Origin: an uncultured Eubacteriales bacterium | GTDB lineage: Bacteria > Bacillota > Clostridia > Monoglobales > Monoglobaceae | Reading direction: 5' to 3' | DNA length: 6,806 nt | Assembly: GCA_900545865.1 (NCBI GenBank) | Contig: URAN01000092.1 | Location: 1 to 6,806 of the forward strand | The notes under the pieces: model-generated | What the model was told of the DNA's origin: nothing | The model's input: only the letters and a program-made list of their open reading frames with translations | Databases searched by the model: none | Shown here: in pieces, positions 1 through 4,010 of the stretch | Position numbering within the stretch: the first letter of the stretch is position 1 | Layout of the letters: the number at the start of each line of letters is the position of its first letter | Program-made: the position numbers and the translations under genes

Positions 1-375
1 GGATGCGGAATTTGAACCTCCGCCCGAGTACGGTGCTTGATAAGAACCGCCGCCGTCTTGGCTGCGCTTTGATTCGCCAAAGCTTACTTCGTTCGCGATA
101 ACCTCTGTGGTATAATTCTTTTTACCGTCCTGACCTTCCCAGCTTCTGGTCGAGATTCGACCTATAACAATAATCATCTTGCCCTTGCTGAAATAGTTTG
201 TAACGAATTCAGCGGTTTTGTTCCAGGCAACACAATTGATAAAATCCGTTTGTCTGTTTTCGCCGTAACCGTTGTCGATTGCGATTGAAAAGCTGCAAAC
301 CGGAGTACCTGTTCCCGTATGCCTAAGCTCGGGGTCACGGGTAAGTCTACCCATTAATATAGCCTTGTTAATCAT
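1..375 (-). CDS. ssb: Single-stranded DNA-binding protein SSB, N-terminal part (3' end outside window)
   Basis: SSB coats single-stranded DNA in the cytoplasm during replication, recombination and repair. Reading the minus strand from the ATG at 373-375 gives an uninterrupted 125-codon frame to the window edge. It starts MINKAILMGRLTRDPELRHT and contains FINCVAWNKTAEFV, YFSKGKMIIVIGRI and TEVIANEVSFG, the standard order of the bacterial OB-fold (about residues 1-105). From about residue 106 it becomes Gly/Ser/Gln-rich, the disordered linker. The acidic C-terminal tip that binds partner proteins is not in the window. The start is supported by GAGGAGG (complement of 386-392), 10 nt upstream and inside the end of rpsF. 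The gene follows rpsF by only 5 nt, so the two are co-transcribed. In most Firmicutes rpsR comes next, here beyond the left edge. No anomaly is seen. Identification is close to certain. Confidence 0.97.
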   Translation of the reverse strand, partial: MINKAILMGRLTRDPELRHTGTGTPVCSFSIAIDNGYGENRQTDFINCVAWNKTAEFVTNYFSKGKMIIVIGRISTRSWEGQDGKKNYTTEVIANEVSFGESKRSQDGGGSYQAPYSGGGSNSAS

Positions 376-380
376 GGTAC

Positions 381-680
381 TTATGCCTCCTCGGATTTTA
401 TAACGATGTCACGGATAACACCTTCGGTAATACCGTAGACACGTTCAAGCTCAGCGGGGAAATCAGTTCCCGACTTAAAGTTGATTAAAACATAATAGCC
501 CTCTGTCAAGTCGTTGATGGGATATGCAAGTCTGCGCTTGCCCCACTCGTCAACGCTCTCAATTTCGCCGTTTGCCTCAATCAATGACTTAAACTTTTCA
601 ACCAATGCCGTGATTTCATCTTCGGTTTTGGTTGAGTCAAGTACAAATATAGTTTCGTACTTATTAATCTTTTCTGTCAT
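381..680 (-). CDS. rpsF: 30S ribosomal protein S6
   Basis: S6 binds the central domain of 16S rRNA as a heterodimer with S18 in the small ribosomal subunit. The 99-residue product has the normal family length. It shows the opening beta strand KYETIFVLD (residues 7-15), the family signature EWGKRRLAYPI (45-55), the following EGYYVLINF strand (60-68), and the VIRDIVIK end strand (88-95). The ATG at 678-680 is preceded, after a 7-nt gap, by a near-perfect ribosome-binding site, AAAAGGAGGTGAC (complement of 686-698). It is the first gene of an operon with ssb directly downstream. Its own consensus promoter lies at 759-787, with a leader of about 70 nt that can fold. Confidence 0.98.
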   Translation of the reverse strand: MTEKINKYETIFVLDSTKTEDEITALVEKFKSLIEANGEIESVDEWGKRRLAYPINDLTEGYYVLINFKSGTDFPAELERVYGITEGVIRDIVIKSEEA

Positions 681-706
681 CGTATGTCACCTCCTTTTGG
701 ACTTTG

Positions 707-752
707 ACCCTCGGTTTATCCGAGAGTAAGGGTTGTTATTACATTAAATAAC
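707..752 (-). promoter_or_regulatory. Folded rpsF leader, candidate S6:S18 autoregulatory element
   Basis: The predicted transcript starts near 752. Its first 18 nt form a hairpin (arms GTTATT/AATAAC, plus coordinates 747-752 and 735-740). A second stem follows: CTCGG pairs with CCGAG (720-724 with 710-714), stacked on ACC/GGT with a bulge on the 5' side. An alternative ACCCT/AGGGT pairing would leave CCG unpaired. Many bacterial rpsF leaders carry an S6:S18-binding stem with an unpaired CCG resembling the 16S rRNA site, and this leader could be a member. The hairpins are seen in the sequence; membership in that motif is inference. Confidence 0.35.
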
Positions 753-758
753 CTAATT

Positions 759-787
759 ATTATATTATAAAAATCCGTCTTTGTCAA
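759..787 (-). promoter_or_regulatory. Consensus sigma-A promoter of rpsF-ssb
   Basis: On the minus strand there is a perfect TTGACA (782-787), a 17-bp spacer and a perfect TATAAT (759-764), giving a start near 752. A second TATAAT overlaps it at 764-769 but would leave only a 12-bp spacer. A perfect -35 and -10 at ideal spacing fits a highly expressed ribosomal protein operon. No GC-rich terminator hairpin is visible between the AraC gene that ends at 825 and this promoter, only A/T runs, so some read-through from that gene is possible. Confidence 0.9.
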
Positions 788-824
788 GCAATAATTTAAA
801 AAAATTGTAAAAAATTTGTTAAAA

Positions 825-1601
825 TTAAGCTTTAGGCGTTTGAGACAGGCGTTTTAAATTTCTCCACTTTGACGGCGAAATATGTTCGTGCGCCAAAAAC
901 ATATTATAAAAATTCGAATATGTACTGTATCCGCACTCATATGCGATGTCCTCAACGGACTTTGACGTGACTTCAAGCAAGCGTTTCGCCCGCTCTGTTC
1001 TCAGGTCGTTTATGTATTCGAAAGGCGTGACAGAGTATTCGTGTTTGAATATATTTATTATATGATTGCGGCTGAAATTAAACTCGGCGGAAAGCTCACC
1101 GAGGGTTATTCGCCGCGAAATATTTTGAGCAATATATTCTGCGATTTCATTCGCGTATGTCGGCTCTTTTTTGTCCGAAAAATGATAGAGCCGCGTCAGA
1201 ATTTCCAGAAATTTCGCACTGCATTCGCATTTTGCGGCTCTGTTGTGTGCCAATTCATCGAGATGATACATAAGCGGTTTAAGCTCGGAAAAGTCAAATT
1301 CGCCGCTTTTTGCCAAAACCTCGCCGCCGTCTGACCATTCGCCGTTGAAATGCACATAAAGATATTTGGGTGAATCGCTTGCGCGGCTGCCGCGCTGGTC
1401 GCTGAAACTTTTTTGAATGTGATATTGCCCGGATGAAACTGAATATTCCGTTCCGTCCTCGGAAAATCTCAAAACGCCTTTGAACACAAGCAAAAGCACA
1501 TCCTCGCCACAGGTTCTGTCAATGTGATGTTCACCTTCGTTAAAAAATCTGAGCGATGCATATTTATAATCTATATTTTTATTTAAATCGATTCCGTACA
1601 T
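825..1601 (-). CDS. AraC/XylS-family transcriptional regulator with N-terminal cupin-like domain
   Basis: This 258-residue protein has the usual two-domain AraC layout and length. Residues about 10-95 form a beta-rich sensing domain of the AraC arabinose-binding/cupin type (RTCGEDVLLLVFKG, then YHIQKSF, then YLYVHFNGEW). Residues about 150-252 form the DNA-binding domain with two helix-turn-helix units: ITLGELSAEFNFSRNHI (165-181) and VEDIAYECGYSTYSNFYNMF (216-235). The second is followed by ISPSKWR, in place of the common SPSxYR. Such proteins bind a sugar or similar ligand and activate nearby catabolic genes. The ATG at 1599-1601 is chosen because GGTGAT (1608-1612) sits 6 nt upstream and a promoter begins transcription about 11 nt before it, leaving almost no leader. 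It is divergent from the small-RNA region and the GH127-like gene, a likely target. The ligand cannot be deduced. Confidence 0.93.
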   Translation of the reverse strand: MYGIDLNKNIDYKYASLRFFNEGEHHIDRTCGEDVLLLVFKGVLRFSEDGTEYSVSSGQYHIQKSFSDQRGSRASDSPKYLYVHFNGEWSDGGEVLAKSGEFDFSELKPLMYHLDELAHNRAAKCECSAKFLEILTRLYHFSDKKEPTYANEIAEYIAQNISRRITLGELSAEFNFSRNHIINIFKHEYSVTPFEYINDLRTERAKRLLEVTSKSVEDIAYECGYSTYSNFYNMFLAHEHISPSKWRNLKRLSQTPKA

Positions 1602-1618
1602 ATAAAATCACCGGGGAT

Positions 1619-1647
1619 ATTATAACACAATAGTGTGATATAGTCAA
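1619..1647 (-). promoter_or_regulatory. Promoter of the first AraC gene with an operator-like dyad in its spacer
   Basis: On the minus strand, TTGACT (1642-1647), a 17-bp spacer and a perfect TATAAT (1619-1624) place the start at about 1612, about 11 nt before the ATG. An 18-bp imperfect palindrome at 1622-1639 (plus strand ATAACACAATAGTGTGAT, 7 of 9 positions symmetric) fills the spacer and touches the -10. A repressor bound there would block polymerase, which suggests autoregulation or control by another factor. The promoter is seen directly; operator function is inference. Confidence 0.75.
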
Positions 1648-1695
1648 TAATTTAATTGATATTCGGGATTTTTATTTATAAAAATATGTGATATA
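1634..1695 (+). repeat. Pair of 9-bp direct repeats, TGTGATATA
   Basis: TGTGATATA occurs at 1634-1642 and again at 1687-1695, 53 bp apart, which is close to five helical turns. The first copy lies in the spacer of the AraC promoter. The second overlaps a TGATATAAT extended -10 on the plus strand. AraC-family proteins often bind direct half-sites on one face of the helix, so these could be sites for the adjacent regulator. The sequence is short and AT-rich, so chance is possible. Confidence 0.35.
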
Positions 1696-1697
1696 AT
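1689..1697 (+). promoter_or_regulatory. Possible extended -10 promoter (TGATATAAT)
   Basis: TGATATAAT is a full extended -10 element (TGnTATAAT). No good -35 is present 16-18 bp upstream. It points toward the small-RNA region and starts about 50 bp before the stronger promoter at 1748. It may be a weak or activator-dependent second start. Confidence 0.3.
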
Positions 1698-1747
1698 TAA
1701 TAAAAATTAAAAATTGCGAGAAACGTATTACAATTGTGTTAAAGCTA

Positions 1748-1776
1748 TTGAAAATTCAACAAAAATGATGTATAAT
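1748..1776 (+). promoter_or_regulatory. Promoter of the plus-strand small transcript
   Basis: TTGAAA (1748-1753), a 17-bp spacer and a perfect TATAAT (1771-1776) predict a start near A1783. The element is 23/29 identical to the opposing minus-strand promoter at 2099-2127, including much of the spacer (11 of 17 positions). Confidence 0.8.
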
Positions 1777-1827
1777 CAAAACAGCCGATTTTTCGGCGGG
1801 GAAAAGCTAACGGTAAGATTTGACATA

Positions 1828-1914
1828 ATGGTGATTGCACCGGCGGTTATATTGCTCTCTCTTTTTATTTTCTGTCCTGTCGGACAAGACTATAGAAAGG
1901 AGGAATGCTTATGA
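1828..1914 (+). CDS. Hypothetical 28-residue hydrophobic peptide (first small ORF)
   Basis: This is the first possible in-frame start after the predicted transcription start. The product begins MVIAPAVILLSLFIFCPVG and ends with a charged tail, DYRKEE plus CL, so it has one membrane-length hydrophobic stretch followed by charges. The VIAP start followed by a hydrophobic helix and charged tail recalls Fst-type toxins of Gram-positive bacteria, which contain a VIAP-like stretch; that is a resemblance over four residues, not a homology claim. The ribosome-binding site is weak (GGTAAG at 1812-1817, 10 nt before the ATG). Its TGA overlaps the next ATG (ATGA, 1911-1914), so its translation could feed ribosomes to the second ORF. 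It may be only a leader peptide, or not translated. Confidence 0.3.
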   Translation: MVIAPAVILLSLFIFCPVGQDYRKEECL

Positions 1915-2045
1915 AAATTAAGCATTGTACATATGCAAAAGAAATTTTTCTTTGCTTTGTTTGCGATTATGGTCATTATGGCGATATTCGCAGCAAAGGT
2001 ACAATAAAAGCAAACAACCGCCCATGCTCGGACGGTTGTTTTTAA
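1911..2045 (+). CDS. Hypothetical 44-residue Cys-containing peptide (second small ORF), possibly frameshifted
   Basis: The ATG at 1911 has the best ribosome-binding site in the region, AAAGGAGG at 1896-1903 with a 7-nt gap; an in-frame ATG at 1905 is too close to it. The peptide begins MKIKHCTYAKEIF, has LCFVC in the middle and PCSDGC near the end (five cysteines in all). Its last codons read straight through the terminator stem and stop at 2043-2045, which is unusual for a real gene. One frame over, the same DNA encodes a continuous hydrophobic helix that ends before the terminator. A single missing base in the T5 run at 1945-1949 would join MKIKHCTYAKEIF to that helix, giving a 31-residue membrane peptide. 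The start is well supported; the reading frame after it is not. No family is recognised. Confidence 0.35.
   Translation: MKIKHCTYAKEIFLCFVCDYGHYGDIRSKGTIKANNRPCSDGCF
1933..2007 (+). other. Hydrophobic alternate-frame stretch, candidate displaced body of the small peptide
   Basis: The frame from the ATG at 1933 encodes MQKK followed by FFFALFAIMVIMAIFAA and a short KVQ end. This is a single membrane helix with a basic N-terminus, and its TAA (2005-2007) lies just before the terminator stem. It has no ribosome-binding site of its own; the only strong one serves the ATG at 1911 in another frame. Joining the two frames needs a +1 shift at or near 1941-1950 (GAAATTTTTC). Either the gene is broken, the T run varies between cells, ribosomes shift frame, or the hydrophobicity is accidental. 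Confidence 0.25.
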
Positions 2046-2092
2046 AACAAAATAACTATTAGAGCAATATAACCGATGTCGGTCTCGCCTTT
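2010..2092 (-). ncRNA. Predicted antisense small RNA of about 80 nt
   Basis: A perfect-consensus minus-strand promoter at 2099-2127 predicts a start near 2092, with no ORF of note downstream. The RNA would carry a short ACCG-ACAT-CGGT hairpin near its 5' end, then the shared 15-nt sequence, and end at the 2012-2041 hairpin. It would be fully complementary to the last 30 or so nt of the plus-strand transcript. This matches the geometry of 3'-overlapping type I antitoxin RNAs. Existence of the RNA is inferred from the promoter and terminator; its role is a hypothesis. Confidence 0.5.
2012..2043. terminator. Shared bidirectional intrinsic terminator
   Basis: AAACAACCG (2012-2020) pairs with CGGTTGTTT (2033-2041), nine base pairs, with possible inner CC/GG pairs past one mismatch. 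On the plus strand TTTTT (2039-2043) follows, making a good terminator. On the minus strand the stem is followed by TTTGCTTTTATT, a weaker but usable U-rich tail. The two convergent small transcripts would therefore overlap over this hairpin. Confidence 0.85.
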
Positions 2093-2098
2093 TTCCTT

Positions 2099-2127
2099 AT
2101 TATAATTCATTTTTTTTGTTTTGTCAA
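2099..2127 (-). promoter_or_regulatory. Perfect-consensus promoter of the antisense small RNA
   Basis: On the minus strand, TTGACA (2122-2127), a 17-bp A-rich spacer and TATAAT (2099-2104). Both hexamers are perfect, as in the rpsF promoter, so this should be one of the strongest promoters in the window. Yet no protein gene lies within 490 bp downstream on that strand. Confidence 0.85.
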
Positions 2128-2145
2128 TACGTTTCCGGATATTTT

Positions 2146-2174
2146 TTGATTTTTATAATAATTTTCAATATAAT
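2146..2174 (+). promoter_or_regulatory. Promoter of the GH127-like gene
   Basis: TTGATT (2146-2151), a 17-bp spacer and TATAAT (2169-2174) predict a start near 2181, about 18 nt before the ATG at 2199. The short leader carries AAAGGA (2184-2189), 9 nt before the start codon. Another TATAAT at 2154-2159 lacks a -35. Confidence 0.65.
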
Positions 2175-2198
2175 AAAAATACGAAAGGAATATAAAAA

Positions 2199-4010
2199 AT
2201 GAAAAAATACAATATTTGTACGACAAACGAAATAAAACCGTTGGGATGGCTTAAAAAACAGCTTGAAATCCAGGCGGAGGGTCTAAACGGCAATTTGGAT
2301 AAGGTATGGCGCGATGTCCGCGACAGCGCATGGATAGGCGGCGAAGCGGAAGGATGGGAGAGAGTTCCGTACTGGCTTGACGGATTTATACCGCTCGCCT
2401 ATCTTTTGGACAATGACGATATGAAGGCTCGCGCGAAGAAGTATATTGATGCCATAATTGCGTCACAGAGACCGAACGGGTGGATTTGTCCTTGTGACGA
2501 TGATTATATACCGAGATATGACACATGGGCTGTACAGCTCATATCAAAGGTTCTCGTTGTGTATTATGAATGTTCGGGCGACGAGAGAGTTCCCGGAGTG
2601 GTATATAAAATCTTAAAGAATTATTACGAGCTTTTAAAGGCTGAAAAGATAAAACTTTTTGAGTGGGGAAAGTTCCGTTGGTACGAATGTTTCATCGCGA
2701 TAAACTTTGTATATGAACGCACAGGCGAAGAATGGCTGACAGAGCTTGCTAAAATCTTAAAAAAACAGGGAACGAATTTTCACGATACGGAAGACAAGTG
2801 GCTGCGCCCCCTCAACAAATGGACGCTTGAAACGCACATTGTCAACCTTGCCATGATGCTCAAGTCCGAGGCGGTATCGTGCGATATACTGGGTGATAAG
2901 TATGCGGACTTTGCCGACCGCTTTAAATTGATTTTAAAAGAGTATAACGGAACGCCGGTCGGACTTTTCACAGGTGATGAGTGTCTGTCGGGAATAAGCC
3001 CGATTCAGGGAACCGAACTTTGTGCCGTTGCCGAACAGATGTATTCGTATGAATTGCTCTATGCATACACAGGTGATAAAAAATGGGCGGAGGAGTTGGA
3101 AAGGCTTGCGTTTAATGCCCTGCCTGCGACAATCAGCGATGATATGTGGACGCACCAATATGACCAGATGAGCAATCAGATTGCGTGTCAAAAGTTCCCC
3201 GGAAAGTCTATTTTCGGCACGAATAACGGCGAGGCGCATTTGTTTGGGCTTGAACCGAATTTCGGATGCTGTACGGCAAATTTCGGACAGGCGTGGCCAA
3301 AGTTTGCTCTTTCCGCATTTATGTATGATGACAACAGTGTAATATCTGCGGTTGCCGTACCGTCGGAATTTAAAACCGATAAAATATCAATATGTCTTGA
3401 TACAAACTATCCGTTTGAAAACAGTTTTAAATATTCGATAGAATCACAGCGTGATTTTGTATTTAAGGTAAGGATTCCGTCTTTTGCGCAAAATGTCAAG
3501 GCAAGCGCAGAGACGGTCAAAGACGGTGAAATGCTGTGCTTTGAGATAAAGAGCGGCGACAAGACGGAAATCGAACTTTCGTTTGAAACAACTCCGCACT
3601 TTGCAGACAGTCCGTGCGGATTAAAGACTGTCGAATGCGGTTCTCTCGTCTTTTCTCTGCCGATTAAATATAAAAAGGTTATGTATGAATACGAGCGTGA
3701 TAATGTCGAGCGAAAGTACCCGTATTGTGATTACGAGTATGTACCCGAATCCGAATGGGCATTTGCATATTCGTCCGAAAGTCTTAAAGTGAACCATAGT
3801 CAAGTCGGTGAAATACCGTTTTCGTCCGAAAATCCGCCGATTACCGTTACGGCACGGGTCAGACCTATCGATTGGGGCTTTGAACGCGGATACGAAACCG
3901 TGTGCGCAAGGCTTCCGCAATCTCTTGACCCGACAGGAGATGAAGTGTCGGTTGAACTTTATCCATATGGATGTGCCAAACTGAGAATGACAGAGATGCC
4001 GATGATTTAA
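2199..4010 (+). CDS. GH127/DUF1680-type glycoside hydrolase, beta-L-arabinofuranosidase-like
   Basis: The 603-residue protein has the DUF1680 (GH127/GH146-type) arrangement: an N-terminal (alpha/alpha)6 barrel to about residue 375, then beta-sandwich domains. Enzymes of this group release beta-L-arabinofuranose from plant glycans using a zinc-bound cysteine nucleophile. Visible landmarks are QRPNGWICP (90-98), TELCAVAEQMYSYELL (272-287) with E273 matching the family acid/base glutamate, GCCTANFGQAWPKF (356-369) with C357-C358 matching the nucleophile/zinc cysteine pair, and the typical end YPYGCAKLRMTEMP (588-601). The third cysteine ligand may be C330 (NQIAC), but the glutamate normally two residues before it is isoleucine here. 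There is no signal peptide, so the enzyme is likely cytoplasmic. It has its own promoter and ends overlapping the second AraC gene. Family is confident; substrate is not. Confidence 0.88.
   Translation: MKKYNICTTNEIKPLGWLKKQLEIQAEGLNGNLDKVWRDVRDSAWIGGEAEGWERVPYWLDGFIPLAYLLDNDDMKARAKKYIDAIIASQRPNGWICPCDDDYIPRYDTWAVQLISKVLVVYYECSGDERVPGVVYKILKNYYELLKAEKIKLFEWGKFRWYECFIAINFVYERTGEEWLTELAKILKKQGTNFHDTEDKWLRPLNKWTLETHIVNLAMMLKSEAVSCDILGDKYADFADRFKLILKEYNGTPVGLFTGDECLSGISPIQGTELCAVAEQMYSYELLYAYTGDKKWAEELERLAFNALPATISDDMWTHQYDQMSNQIACQKFPGKSIFGTNNGEAHLFGLEPNFGCCTANFGQAWPKFALSAFMYDDNSVISAVAVPSEFKTDKISICLDTNYPFENSFKYSIESQRDFVFKVRIPSFAQNVKASAETVKDGEMLCFEIKSGDKTEIELSFETTPHFADSPCGLKTVECGSLVFSLPIKYKKVMYEYERDNVERKYPYCDYEYVPESEWAFAYSSESLKVNHSQVGEIPFSSENPPITVTARVRPIDWGFERGYETVCARLPQSLDPTGDEVSVELYPYGCAKLRMTEMPMI

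Larger units (their letters stand above)
1783..2043 (+). ncRNA. Predicted small transcript of about 261 nt with tiny ORFs (candidate type I toxin mRNA)
   Basis: The unit has a clear promoter on one side and an intrinsic terminator on the other. The RNA would open immediately with a 5' hairpin, GCCGA-TTTT-TCGGC (1784-1797). It then carries a 28-codon hydrophobic frame (1828-1914), a small hairpin (arms TGTCC 1873-1877 and GGACA 1882-1886), a strong AAAGGAGG (1896-1903) and a second ORF from 1911. The later part is rich in competing inverted repeats: ATTGTAC/GTACAAT (1924-1930 and 1999-2005), CTTTGC/GCAAAG (1950-1955 and 1993-1998), and a 1935-1955 hairpin. It faces an antisense unit across a shared terminator. 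It resembles type I toxin mRNAs in layout. It could instead be a leader attenuator for the gene at 2199 or a plain structured RNA. No known RNA family was recognised. Confidence 0.5.
1844..2075. repeat. 15-bp perfect inverted repeat flanking the terminator
   Basis: CGGTTATATTGCTCT reads at 1844-1858 on the plus strand and, as its reverse complement, at 2061-2075. Both convergent RNAs therefore carry the same 15 nt near their 5' portions. With one gap, TTATTTT also aligns downstream of both copies. A plus transcript that read through the terminator could pair the two copies. Confidence 0.85.

Noticed and set aside
788..824. Terminator of the first AraC gene in the A/T-rich stretch after its stop
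   Set aside because: There are T runs on the minus strand but no GC-containing stem before them, so an intrinsic terminator is not supported.
1783..1910. Known riboswitch in the leader (checked by eye for c-di-GMP, c-di-AMP, guanidine, manganese and fluoride signatures)
   Set aside because: None of the characteristic conserved sequences is present. A novel RNA element remains possible but cannot be named.
1714..1914. A 66-codon frame from a TTG at 1714
   Set aside because: Its first part overlaps the strong promoter at 1748-1776, and the predicted transcript starts after the TTG. Only the part from the ATG at 1828 could be translated from that RNA.
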